Source: CAYHCE01 sp964355015
GTDB lineage: Bacteria > Cyanobacteriota > Cyanobacteriia > PCC-6307 > Cyanobiaceae
DNA: 64,000 nucleotides
Assembly: GCA_964355015.1 (NCBI GenBank)
Contig: CAYHCE010000001.1
Span: forward strand, 1-64,000
Direction: 5' to 3'
Shown: positions 31,298 to 39,101 of the stretch, piece after piece
Position numbering within the stretch: position 1 is the first letter of the stretch
Layout of the letters: each line of letters begins with the position of its first letter
Notes under the pieces: generated by a model
What the model saw: only the letters and a program-made list of their open reading frames with translations
What the model was told of the DNA's origin: nothing
Database searches by the model: none
Program-made: the position numbers and the translations under genes

Positions 31298-32074
31298 ATG
31301 GCCGCCGCCCCTGACGTCCTGCCGATTCAGGGTCCGCTCCCCTGGCTGATCGCTCTTGGGCTGAACGGCCTGCTGATCGCCCTCGTCCAGCGCCTGCCCC
31401 TGCTCACTCCCGCCGGCTGGGTGCATGCCGGCATCCTCGGCACCCTGCTCTGGGGCTGCCTGGGTTGGCGTGGCTGGCTGGCAGTGGTGCTCTACCTCCT
31501 GCTGGGCTCCCTGGTGACGCGGCTGGGATTCCGGCGCAAGCGCGAAGCGGGGCTGGCTGAAGGACGGGGGGGGCGGCGCGGTCCGGAGAACGTCTGGGGA
31601 TCGGCCGCCACCGGCGCGGTGCTGGCGCTGCTCACCACCCTTCCCGGAGCGCCGGTGCCCTTGTTGCTGCTGGGTTTCGGCGCCAGCTTCGCCGCCAAGC
31701 TGGCCGACACCTGCGGCAGTGAGGTCGGCAAGCGCTGGGGACGCACCACCGTTCTGATCACCACACTGCGTCCGGTGCCCCCCGGCACCGAGGGAGCGAT
31801 CAGCCTGGAGGGTTCCCTTGCCAGCCTGGCGGGCAGCACCGTGATGGCTCTGCTGCTGCTGGCGCTGGGGCTGTTGCCCACCTTCGCGGCCTGGGCCCTG
31901 GTCGGCGGGGTGGGGCTGGTGGCCACCCTGATCGAGAGCCTGATCGGGGCCACCCTGCAGCCGCGGTTCCCGTGGCTCAGCAACGAGCTGGTCAACGGCC
32001 TCCAGACCCTGATCGCCGCTCTTCTGGCGATCGGGCTGGCGCTGGCCCTGGGCCCGGCGGGACCGCTTCGTTAG
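31298..32074 (+). CDS. DUF92 family membrane protein (VTE6/phytyl-phosphate kinase-like)
   Basis: The 258-residue integral membrane protein carries DUF92 motifs: GWVHAGILGTLLWGCLGW, LGFRRKREAGLAEGRGGRRGPENVWGSA, ASFAAKLADTCGSEVGKRWGR, ITTLRPVPPGTEGAISLEGSLA. Plant VTE6 and Synechocystis slr1652 belong here; VTE6 phosphorylates phytyl phosphate for tocopherol synthesis and chlorophyll-derived phytol recycling. The same role is likely here but is not proven by sequence. Start chosen at ATG 31298; GTG 31277 is possible. The last 83 bases overlap the opposite-strand sigma factor gene. Confidence 0.85.
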   Translation: MAAAPDVLPIQGPLPWLIALGLNGLLIALVQRLPLLTPAGWVHAGILGTLLWGCLGWRGWLAVVLYLLLGSLVTRLGFRRKREAGLAEGRGGRRGPENVWGSAATGAVLALLTTLPGAPVPLLLLGFGASFAAKLADTCGSEVGKRWGRTTVLITTLRPVPPGTEGAISLEGSLASLAGSTVMALLLLALGLLPTFAAWALVGGVGLVATLIESLIGATLQPRFPWLSNELVNGLQTLIAALLAIGLALALGPAGPLR

Positions 32075-33032
32075 GCCGGCGGGACCGGCGGCCGACTCCC
32101 GGGGCGTCGTCGCCATCATCGGGGCCATCATCGGGGCCGTGGTCGGGGCCGTCGTCACGCAGATCCTGCCGCAGCTGGACCATCAGGGCATCGAAGCACC
32201 GCTGGGCCACCCGGGCACGCAGACCCAGGCGTTCCCCCAGCTGGCGCCAGGAGGCACCAGCCAGCACGCGCCCCTCCAGCAGGAGCAACAGGCCGGGCTC
32301 CAGGCTGCTCAGCCGCTGCCGCAGCCGTCGCTGCCTGTCGGGTTCGCAGCAGGGGGACTCCGCCGGATGATCGGGCCGGCAGGGATGGGGCCGATCGGGG
32401 GCCGCCAGCAGGTCCACCAGGAGCAGGGCGGTGTCCTCCCCGGTGAGGGCGGGAGCATCGAGGCTGCGCAACTGCAGGGCATGGTGCAGGTCGCAGGCCT
32501 CGCGCCAACGCTCCGGGCGGCAGCCGAGAGCCTCGGCCAGGCTTGCCTCCGCCAGGGGCGGCAGCTGCCGGTGCAGGCGCTGTTGCTGCAGGAGCTGGCC
32601 GCGGCGATGCAGCTCCCGCAGCTGGCGCGAGCAACGCAGCGGCGGATGCTGATCCCGCAGGTGATGTTGCATCGCGCCCTGGATGTAGGGCACCGCGTAG
32701 CTGCTCAGGGCGTTGTGCCGGCTTGGATCGAAGGCCTCGATCGCCCGGATCAGCCCGAGGCAGCCCAGCTGCATCAGGTCTTCGAACGGCAGGCTGGTGT
32801 GCTGGCTCTGGCGGGCGGCCACCCGCCGGACCAGGGGCAGGTTCCCTTCCACCAGATGGTTGCGCAGGCGCAGATCGCGGCTCTCCCGGTAGCCGCGCAG
32901 CAGGTCGGCGTTGTGGTGGTACGTCGGCTGAGGATCCCTGGCGTCGGCTGAGGGGCCGTTGGTCGACGGGGCGCTGGTCGAAGGGGATTTGGTCGACGGG
33001 GCGTTGGTCGACGGGGTGTTGGAGTGGGCCAT
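31992..33032 (-). CDS. Sigma-70 family RNA polymerase sigma factor, group-3-like
   Basis: From ATG 33032 (346 residues) the protein has an N-terminal Pro-Ser-Thr repeat region, then sigma region 2: LRNHLVEGNLPLVRRVAARQ, LPFEDLMQLGCLGLIRAIEAFDPS, LSSYAVPYIQGAMQHHLRDQ. A diverged region 3 follows, then region 4 (LEPGLLLLLEGRVLAGASWRQLGERLGL). It lacks the long region 1 and the strict promoter-recognition residues of group 1/2 factors. The ~60-residue C-terminus is Asp/Gly/Pro-rich and overlaps the DUF92 gene antisense. The N-terminal repeats break at a 100-N gap; a second copy of the start region at 33158-33212 is probably an assembly duplicate. Confidence 0.82.
   Translation of the reverse strand: MAHSNTPSTNAPSTKSPSTSAPSTNGPSADARDPQPTYHHNADLLRGYRESRDLRLRNHLVEGNLPLVRRVAARQSQHTSLPFEDLMQLGCLGLIRAIEAFDPSRHNALSSYAVPYIQGAMQHHLRDQHPPLRCSRQLRELHRRGQLLQQQRLHRQLPPLAEASLAEALGCRPERWREACDLHHALQLRSLDAPALTGEDTALLLVDLLAAPDRPHPCRPDHPAESPCCEPDRQRRLRQRLSSLEPGLLLLLEGRVLAGASWRQLGERLGLRARVAQRCFDALMVQLRQDLRDDGPDHGPDDGPDDGDDAPGVGRRSRRPNEAVPPGPGPAPARSPEERRSGSGGR
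32959..33018. repeat. 15-bp coding tandem repeat in the sigma factor (about 4 units)
   Basis: Units of the form TTGGTCGACGGGGCG start at 32959, 32974 (variant), 32989 and 33004. On the minus strand they encode a pentapeptide series around Pro-Ser-Thr (APSTN, APSTK/SPSTS) at the sigma factor N-terminus. The unit length is a multiple of three, so copy-number change keeps the frame. The adjoining scaffold gap suggests that copy number was hard to assemble. Confidence 0.85.
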
Positions 33033-33057
33033 CGGGTGGCGCGGCGCGATCGGTGTT

Positions 33058-33157
33058 NNNNNNNNNNNNNNNNNNNNNNNNNNNNNNNNNNNNNNNNNNN
33101 NNNNNNNNNNNNNNNNNNNNNNNNNNNNNNNNNNNNNNNNNNNNNNNNNNNNNNNNN
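33058..33157. other. Scaffold gap (100 N) flanked by a perfect 55-bp duplicate
   Basis: Exactly 100 N. Bases 33003-33057 before the gap are identical to 33158-33212 after it. A 55-base terminal overlap is what two unmerged de Bruijn contigs leave at k=55, so the gap is probably empty and the two copies are one sequence. Merging them would leave a single start codon for the sigma factor. Confidence 0.85.
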
Positions 33158-33244
33158 GTTGGTCGACGGGGTGTTGGAGTGGGCCATCGGGTGGCGCGGC
33201 GCGATCGGTGTTTCCACCGTCCGCCGGCCGGGCGCTCCGCCACC

Positions 33245-33283
33245 TCACCCGATCGGGTGATCGACCCTCCCCCGATCGGGTGA
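33245..33283. promoter_or_regulatory. Two spaced copies of CCCGATCGGGTGA upstream of the sigma factor
   Basis: TCACCCGATCGGGTGA at 33245-33260 is a perfect 16-bp palindrome. Its right 13 bases, CCCGATCGGGTGA, recur at 33271-33283, 23 bp apart start to start, close to two helical turns. They lie 58-97 bases upstream of the second copy of the sigma ATG, in the gap between the SGNH gene stop and the sigma gene. A dimeric repressor or autoregulator site is a reasonable inference. A weak terminator hairpin of the SGNH gene is the alternative, but there is no T-run. Next to it an 8-bp unit CAGGGTCG is repeated three times (33291-33314). Confidence 0.4.
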
Positions 33284-33325
33284 ACTTCGGCAGGGTCGCA
33301 GGGTCGCAGGGTTGCAGTGCCGGGG

Positions 33326-34039
33326 TCAGGGGCCGTGGGTCGGTGTCGGGGCCCGCAGCGGCTCCAGGCCGGCCCAGTGCAGCAGGGCCGGCCACTGCCG
33401 CACCCTCTCGTAGATCCGCCCATGGCCATCGGCGTTGAGGTGCAGGCCATCGGCGTCCAGCAGCCGGGGCCAGCGGGGGTCCTCCAGCAGGCCGTCCAGC
33501 AGGGGCAGGAACGGCACGTCGGCCTCCAGGCAGGCCTCCTCCAGCAGGCCCTCGTAGTGGCGCACCGTGGCCAGGTGGTACCAGAGGCAGTCGGCCCAGG
33601 GCATCACGGCCTCGTCCACCGGTGTCAGCCCCAGCACCAGCACCGGCGCGATCGCGCCGGCCTGGCGCAGCAACTGCTGCAGGCCGAACAGGAAGGCCTC
33701 CGGTGCCAGCTGGGGGCGGCCGTCGGCGCGTCCCACCCGGGCCGTGTCGTTGAGGCCGATGCCGATCAGGATGCCCTGGGGGCGCTGGCGCCGCAGCTCG
33801 CCGCGGCAGCCCACCTCCGCCGGCAGGCGGGCCGCCAGCCGCTCCAGCCCGTCGCCGCGGACGCCGAGGTTGTACAGAACCGGACCCTGGGGCAGCTCCA
33901 TCCAGTGGCGCCGCAGCCGCTCGCACCAGCCCCCTCCTTCTGGATCGCCCCAGCCGTAGACGCCGCTGTCCCCCAGCACGATCAGCTTGCGCGGCGCCGA
34001 TGACGGCGGCGGCTGGGGCGGCGAGAGAGATGGGGACAT
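33326..34039 (-). CDS. SGNH/GDSL-family esterase or hydrolase
   Basis: The 237-residue protein has the SGNH blocks in order: catalytic serine in VLGDSGVYGWGDPEGG, the oxyanion glycine in NLGVRGDG, block III GIGLNDTAR, and block V DADGLHLNADGHGRI with the catalytic Asp and His. There is no signal peptide. The family ranges over esterases, thioesterases and acyl-sugar deacylases. It begins 11 bases after the phnE-like permease stop and may share its transcript, yet no known phosphonate or oxyanion pathway needs such an enzyme. Confidence 0.87.
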   Translation of the reverse strand: MSPSLSPPQPPPSSAPRKLIVLGDSGVYGWGDPEGGGWCERLRRHWMELPQGPVLYNLGVRGDGLERLAARLPAEVGCRGELRRQRPQGILIGIGLNDTARVGRADGRPQLAPEAFLFGLQQLLRQAGAIAPVLVLGLTPVDEAVMPWADCLWYHLATVRHYEGLLEEACLEADVPFLPLLDGLLEDPRWPRLLDADGLHLNADGHGRIYERVRQWPALLHWAGLEPLRAPTPTHGP

Positions 34040-34050
34040 CGGTGGCGGCG

Positions 34051-35622
34051 TCAGCCCGCCAGCAGGCGCCGGCGGAGGCGATCGCTGAGATCTTCCCCCA
34101 CCAGGGTCAGCAGCACGTAAACCCCGACCAGGGCGATCAGCTGATCCGTTGCGAAGGAGCTGAGCGCCTCCAGCAGCAGGGTGCCCAGTCCGGCAGCCCC
34201 CACCAGCCCCACCACCACGGTTTCGCGCAGGATCACGTCGGCCCGGTAGGCGCCGTAGGCCAGATAGGAGCGGGCCAGCGCGCTGAAGCGGCCGTAGAGC
34301 AGCGCCAGCCTGGGACCGCTGCCGGCGCTGCGCAGGGCCTCCTCCGCCCCGGCATCGGCCGATTCTCCCGCCTCCAGCAGCAGTCGGCCGAGGATGCCGA
34401 GGTTGTGGAAGCCGAGTGCCAGGGCGGCGGCCACCACCCCGGGCTGGAGCACGAACAGCAGCAGCAGGGCGGTCAGGGGCGGCGGCCACAGCCGCCCCAG
34501 CGCCCAGACCCCTTGCAGCAGCATTCGCCCCCAGGGCCAGGGAGCGACCAGCAGCAGCAGCACCGGACCGCTGCCCACCGCCAGGGCGGCGGCCAGCAGC
34601 GTGAGGACCAGCGTGGAGCCCACCAGCTGGCCCCAGGGCAGGGCAAGCACCGCCGGCCAGTCGGCCACCAGCGGCGGCAGGGGCTGCCAGCGCAGCAGCT
34701 GGGCCGGGTTCACCTGCAGCGCCACTGCCACCAGCGCCAGCACGGGCAGCAGCGCCAGCAGGCCGAGCGCCAACTCCCGCCCGCCACGTCCCACGCCCAG
34801 CCGGCCCAGCCCGAGGCGGCCCGGCATGCCCCAGCGCCGCCGCAGGCCGCGCAGCACAGCCTCCAGCAGCAGCATCACCGCCAGCAGCAGCCACAGTCCG
34901 GTCCAGAGCTCGCGGAACTGCAGCGACTGGAGGGTGAGCCGCAGATCCGTGCCCAGCCCGCCGAGGCCGAACACCCCCAGCAGGGTGGCGCTGCGCAGGG
35001 CGCACTCCAGCCGGTAGCCGCCGTAGCTGATCACCCCGGGCTGCAGCGCCGGCCCCAGCGCCGTCAGCAGCGCTGCCGGCGCCCCGGCGCCGCTCGCCCG
35101 CAAAGCCTCGAGCGCCCGGGTGGGCAGGGCATCGAGCAGGTCGCTCACCACCCTGGCCACCAGGGCTGCGTAGGGGATGGCGATCGCCACCACGGCCACC
35201 GCCGGCTGCAGTCCCACCAGCTGCAGCAGCAGCAGACCCCAGAGCAGCTCGTGGATCGCCCGTGGCACTGCCAGCAGCCGCCGGATCAGCTCCGCCGGCC
35301 AGCGCCGGCCGCAGCCGGTGCCCCAGACGAGACGGGAGCTGAGCACTCCCCCCACCAGCCCCAGTGCCAGGCTCCCCGCCCAGGCCAGCAGGGCGATGCC
35401 CAGCGTCACTCCCAGGCCGGAGAGGGCCGACCCCAGCACGAGCGGATCGAGCGAGGGCGTCAGCGCCGCCAGGGCGAACTGGCCGATCAGGTCCCAGCCG
35501 CCGCCGTGGACCAGCCCCGGCAGCAGGAGCAGCAGCGGCAGCCACACCAGGGCGGGCAGCAGCAGCAGCAGCGGCGTCGCCGGTCCGGGCAGGGGCGACC
35601 GGCGGGGCGGGGCGCCGGTCAT
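34051..35622 (-). CDS. PhnE-like ABC permease, two permease modules fused in one chain
   Basis: The 523-residue membrane protein contains two copies of the binding-protein-dependent permease module. Each has its own EAA-type coupling loop: EALRASGAGAPAALLTALGP at ~residues 180-200 and EEALRSAGSGPRLALLYGRF at ~435-455. Each is followed by a G-x-Y-R / G-A-Y-R segment and LGVFGLGGLGT or VGAAGLGTLL, as in PhnE. Usual PhnE proteins are ~270 residues and pair up; here one chain should form the whole pore. The start overlaps the upstream ATPase stop (ATGA at 35619-35622). Confidence 0.85.
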   Translation of the reverse strand: MTGAPPRRSPLPGPATPLLLLLPALVWLPLLLLLPGLVHGGGWDLIGQFALAALTPSLDPLVLGSALSGLGVTLGIALLAWAGSLALGLVGGVLSSRLVWGTGCGRRWPAELIRRLLAVPRAIHELLWGLLLLQLVGLQPAVAVVAIAIPYAALVARVVSDLLDALPTRALEALRASGAGAPAALLTALGPALQPGVISYGGYRLECALRSATLLGVFGLGGLGTDLRLTLQSLQFRELWTGLWLLLAVMLLLEAVLRGLRRRWGMPGRLGLGRLGVGRGGRELALGLLALLPVLALVAVALQVNPAQLLRWQPLPPLVADWPAVLALPWGQLVGSTLVLTLLAAALAVGSGPVLLLLVAPWPWGRMLLQGVWALGRLWPPPLTALLLLFVLQPGVVAAALALGFHNLGILGRLLLEAGESADAGAEEALRSAGSGPRLALLYGRFSALARSYLAYGAYRADVILRETVVVGLVGAAGLGTLLLEALSSFATDQLIALVGVYVLLTLVGEDLSDRLRRRLLAG

Positions 35623-36374
35623 GGTGCAGCCCGGTAGAGCTCCGTCAGCTGGGCGGGGTCCAGCGCGGCGGGGGGCGCGTCGAGTACGACACGGCCGGAC
35701 TGCAAGGCCACCACCCGATCGAAGCCGCCGAGCAGATCGGGCCGGTGCAGGCTCAGCAGCAGGGCGCGGCCGCCGCGCGCCTGGTCCAGCAGCAGGGCCA
35801 GCAGCTCCAGCGCCAGACGGGGATCGAGATGGGCGAGGGGTTCGTCGGCCAGCAGCAACACCGGGTCCTGCCGCAGCAGCCGGGCCACGGCCAGGCGCTG
35901 GCGCTGTCCGCCGGACAGATCCGTGACCGGCTGGGCCAGCAGGCCGGCGTCGAGATCGACCCGGGCCAGTGCGGCGGCGTTGGCCTCCGTTTCCAGCGGC
36001 AGCATCAGATTGAGCAGGGCCCTTGGCCAGCCCCAGTCCGCCAGCCGGGCGGCGTTGAGGTTCTGCTGGACCGTGAGCTCCTCGATCAGGCGCAGGTCCT
36101 GCCAGAGGGTGCCGATGCGGGCCTGCTGCCGGCGCCGCAGCCGCCGCGAGCGGGCCGGTGGGCTGCCGTTCCAGAGCACGGTTCCGGCGCAGGGGGCGAG
36201 CAGACCGTTGGCCACCGCCAGCAGGGTGCTCTTGCCCGCCCCGCTCGGACCCACCAGGGCCACCCGTTCCCCGGGGCGCAGCAGCAGCGACACGTCGGCG
36301 AGCCGCGGCTCGCTGCGGCCGGCCACGCGGATCCCCCGCAGTTCGAGCACGGGCCGGTCGGGAGCAGACGTCAC
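35619..36374 (-). CDS. PhnC-like phosphonate/oxyanion ABC ATPase
   Basis: The 251-residue ATPase has Walker A GPSGAGKST, Q-loop IGTLWQDLRLIEELTVQQNLNA in which the Leu-Ile-Glu-Glu-Leu-Thr-Val is typical of PhnC, signature LSGGQRQR, Walker B VLLLADEPLAHLD and the His switch in SLHRPDLL. It would energise the fused permease with which it overlaps by 4 bases. The sequence does not separate phosphonate, phosphite or selenate transport. Confidence 0.87.
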   Translation of the reverse strand: MTSAPDRPVLELRGIRVAGRSEPRLADVSLLLRPGERVALVGPSGAGKSTLLAVANGLLAPCAGTVLWNGSPPARSRRLRRRQQARIGTLWQDLRLIEELTVQQNLNAARLADWGWPRALLNLMLPLETEANAAALARVDLDAGLLAQPVTDLSGGQRQRLAVARLLRQDPVLLLADEPLAHLDPRLALELLALLLDQARGGRALLLSLHRPDLLGGFDRVVALQSGRVVLDAPPAALDPAQLTELYRAAP

Positions 36375-36426
36375 CAGGGCGCGGGCGAACGAAGGATGGA
36401 CAGGGTGGAAGCGAACGCGGGCCCCC

Positions 36427-36669
36427 TCAGCCCTCGGCAGGCCGGGCCTCGGCCAGCAACACTTCCAGGCCCTGCTCCAGACCCATCCGCTGGGCCGGAT
36501 CGCCCACCAGGCGCAGTTCGCCGGTGCCGGGCCACCAGTTCAGGCGGATGTTGGTCTCCTCGTCGTCGAGCACGAACATCTCGAAGGCGCCCTGGTGCAC
36601 CCAGTGGCCCGGCTGCCCCAGACGGGTGACGAGGACCTGGAGTTCCTCCAGGCTGCCGTTGAACTGCAT
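36427..36669 (-). CDS. 80-residue conserved-looking protein inside the oxyanion transporter cluster
   Basis: A soluble 80-residue protein: MQFNGSLEELQVLVTRLGQ, HWVHQGAFEMFVLDDEE, IRLNWWPGTGELRLVG, ending in an alpha-helical LEQGLEVLLAEA. It lies between the phnD-like and phnC-like genes on the same strand, 52 bases from the ATPase start. Such small proteins recur in picocyanobacterial genomes, but I know of no function. Its location may be coincidental or may indicate an accessory role in uptake. Confidence 0.65.
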   Translation of the reverse strand: MQFNGSLEELQVLVTRLGQPGHWVHQGAFEMFVLDDEETNIRLNWWPGTGELRLVGDPAQRMGLEQGLEVLLAEARPAEG

Positions 36670-36747
36670 GGCGCTCCAGTCACGTGGGTGAAGGGTAGGG
36701 GGACCGAGCCGGCAGGGTCGTCGCGGCTCGGCCGGCTCGGGCCGCGC

Positions 36748-37701
36748 TCAGCGGATCTTGCCGATCTGCCGCCCCACCTTCTCGATCGCGTCGTACTGAT
36801 GCACGGGAGCGGGGACGAACTGCTGGGCGCCGAACAGCTCCAGGATCTGGGCCTGGCGTGGGTCGCTGCGGCGCAGGCTCACGAAGGCTTTCTGCAGCCT
36901 GGCGGTGAACCCCTTGCCAAAGCGCTGATCCAGGTTGGGCTGGGCGATCCAGTGGTAGTCGGGATAGCCGGGGGTGCGCCAGATCGGAATCACCTTGCTG
37001 CGTTCCGCCTTGCCAGAGCGGAGGCTGCTCTTCCACACCTGCTCGTTCACCACACCGGCGTCGTAGGCGCCGCTCTGCACCAGGGCGATGGTGGCGTCGT
37101 GGCTGCCGCTGAAGCCGGGCGCGCCGCCGGCGAAATCCTTCAGCTTCACCCCTGCCTGACTCAGGTAGTACTGGGGCATCAGCCGGCCGGAGGTGGAGCT
37201 TTCCGAGCCGAAGGTGAAGCGCTTCCCTTTCAGTTCCTGCAGCCCCTTCGCGTTCAGCACCTGCCTGAGGCCGCTGCGGCTGTTGGCGATGAACACGCTG
37301 TGGAACGCGGCGTCGATGTCCCGCTGGGCGATCACCTGGGCGCCGGGTTTCTGCAACCGCGCCTGCACGCCGGTGAGACCACCGAACCAGACCAGATCCA
37401 GGTCGCCGGTGCGGAAGGCGCTCACGGCGGCGGTGTAGTCGGTCACCGGCACATACTTCACCGGTACGCCCAGCTGCTTGCTGAGCTCATCGGCCACGAG
37501 GCCGTACAGACGGTTGAGTTTTTCGGGGTTCTGGTCGGGGATGGCGCTGATCCGCAGCAGTTTCTGCTCGGCCTGAGCCCCGGGCAACGGCGGCGCTGCC
37601 TGGGGGCTGAGCGGGGGGAGGACCGCCGGCAGCAGGGCGAGGGCAAGGCCCGCCAGCAAGGCGGTCGAACGTTCTCGCAGACGGTGAGAAAGGGGACGCA
37701 T
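36748..37701 (-). CDS. PhnD/PtxB-like oxyanion-binding protein of an ABC importer (putative selenate type)
   Basis: The 317-residue protein has a signal peptide (basic start, hydrophobic ALLAGLALALLPAVL, cleavage around residue 35-45) and a PhnD-type type II binding fold: LRISAIPDQNPEKLNRLYGL, VKYVPVTDYTAAVSAFRTGDLDLVWFGGLTG, HSVFIANSRSGL, FTFGSESSTSGRLMPQYYL, GSHDATIALVQSGAYDAGVVNE. These ligand-loop sequences match a cyanobacterial subgroup that public annotation calls putative selenate-binding; phosphite or phosphonate is equally possible. It starts 23 bases after aspC on the same strand. Confidence 0.85.
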   Translation of the reverse strand: MRPLSHRLRERSTALLAGLALALLPAVLPPLSPQAAPPLPGAQAEQKLLRISAIPDQNPEKLNRLYGLVADELSKQLGVPVKYVPVTDYTAAVSAFRTGDLDLVWFGGLTGVQARLQKPGAQVIAQRDIDAAFHSVFIANSRSGLRQVLNAKGLQELKGKRFTFGSESSTSGRLMPQYYLSQAGVKLKDFAGGAPGFSGSHDATIALVQSGAYDAGVVNEQVWKSSLRSGKAERSKVIPIWRTPGYPDYHWIAQPNLDQRFGKGFTARLQKAFVSLRRSDPRQAQILELFGAQQFVPAPVHQYDAIEKVGRQIGKIR

Positions 37702-37724
37702 GGGGAGAAATCGGCAAGGGGGGG

Positions 37725-38903
37725 TCAGAGGCTGGCCAGAAAGCGCTCGAGACGCTTCAGGCCATCGAGGATCGTGGCGGGGGAGGCGGCGCAGGAGAGG
37801 CGGATGCAGCGGTCGTCGCCGAAGGCCACGCCCGGCACCACGGCCAGCCCCACCTCGTCCAGCAGACGGTTGCAGAAGGTCATCGAATCCAGCCCGTGGC
37901 CGCTGATGTCCGGGAAGGCGTAGAAGGCCCCCTCGGGCGGCAGCAGCGTCAGCCCCGGCAGGGCGTCCAGCCCCTCACTCAGCAGGGTGCGCCGCTCGTC
38001 GAATTGCCCGGCCATCAGCCGCACGCAGTCGCGCGGGCCGGTCACGGCCGCCAGGGCGCCGAACTGGGCGAAGGTGCAGACGTTGCTCGTGCTCTGGCTC
38101 TGCAGGGCGCTGGCGGCGGCCACCACCTGCCGCGGACCGGCCAGGTAGCCCAGCCGCCAGCCGGTCATCGCCCAGCCCTTGGCGAAGCCGTTGACGACGA
38201 AGACCCGGTCGAGCAGGTCGGGCGCCACCGCCCCGAAGCTGTGATGGCTTTGGCCAGGCGCCAGCAGGAACTCGTAGATCTCGTCGCAGACCACCGCCAC
38301 CTGGGGATGGCGTCGCAGCACGGTGGCGATCGCCTCCAGTTCTGGCCTGCTCAGCACCATGCCGGTGGGATTGGAGGGGCTGTTGAGCACCAGCAACTTG
38401 CTGGCGGGGGTGATCGCGGCTTCCAGCCGCTCCGGATCGAGGCGGAAGCCCTGGGCGGCGTCACTGGGCAGCCGCCGCACCGTGGCTCCGGCCAGCTGGG
38501 CCATCTCCGGGTAGCTCAGCCAGTAGGGAGCCGGCAGCAGAATCTCGTCCCCGGGGCCCAGCAGCACCTGGAACAGGTTGTAGAGCGCCTGCTTGCCGCC
38601 GTTGGTGACCAGCACCTGGTCGGCGCTGGTGGGGATGGCGTTCTCGACCGTGAGCTTGGTGGCGATCGCCTGCCGCAGGGCGGGTTCTCCTGCCACGGGG
38701 CCGTAGCGGGTGGCGCCGGACTCCAGGGCCTGGCTGGCCGCCCGACGGATGAAGGCCGGCGTGTCGAAATCGGGCTCTCCCGCACTCAGGCTGCAGATGT
38801 CCTCTCCGTCGGCGCGCAGTTGCTTGGCACGGGCGGCGATGGCGAGAGTGAGCGAAGGTTGCAGGGCTTCGGCCCGGGCCGAGAGCTTCAACGGGCGGGG
38901 CAT
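37725..38903 (-). CDS. aspC: PLP-dependent aminotransferase (aspartate aminotransferase, class I)
   Basis: The 392-residue fold type I enzyme has LSAGEPDFDTP, TNGGKQALYNLFQ, the NSPSNPTGMV loop, the PLP aspartate in VVCDEIYEFLL, the Schiff-base lysine in VNGFAKGWAMTGWRLGYLAG, and the carboxylate-binding arginine in CIRLSCAAS. It is of subgroup I-gamma/beta as in cyanobacterial AspC/prephenate aminotransferases. ATG 38903 begins the homology; an open frame continues upstream with unrelated sequence. It is the first gene of the same-strand cluster that leads into the ABC importer. Confidence 0.92.
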   Translation of the reverse strand: MPRPLKLSARAEALQPSLTLAIAARAKQLRADGEDICSLSAGEPDFDTPAFIRRAASQALESGATRYGPVAGEPALRQAIATKLTVENAIPTSADQVLVTNGGKQALYNLFQVLLGPGDEILLPAPYWLSYPEMAQLAGATVRRLPSDAAQGFRLDPERLEAAITPASKLLVLNSPSNPTGMVLSRPELEAIATVLRRHPQVAVVCDEIYEFLLAPGQSHHSFGAVAPDLLDRVFVVNGFAKGWAMTGWRLGYLAGPRQVVAAASALQSQSTSNVCTFAQFGALAAVTGPRDCVRLMAGQFDERRTLLSEGLDALPGLTLLPPEGAFYAFPDISGHGLDSMTFCNRLLDEVGLAVVPGVAFGDDRCIRLSCAASPATILDGLKRLERFLASL

Positions 38904-39101
38904 CGGCGGGGGCGCGGCCGACGGCCGCAGCGGGAGGCGGCCGGAGCGGGGCCGCAGCACTCCATTGGTGGAGCGCCTGGGAGGAAGAGACATCCTGCCT
39001 GACGCCCTTCCGGCCAGAGGTTCAGACCGGTACCGTTCCAGCCCGTCACGTCCGCGGCCCCGGCCTCCGCTCCATAGGATCGGCGCCAGCCAGGGACTGC
39101 C

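Noticed and set aside
33004..33217. Direct repeats around the first gap as a CRISPR or mobile-element signal
   Set aside because: There is only one duplicated 55-bp segment plus a coding 15-bp repeat. There are no spacers, no cas genes and no transposase, and a contig-overlap artefact explains it.
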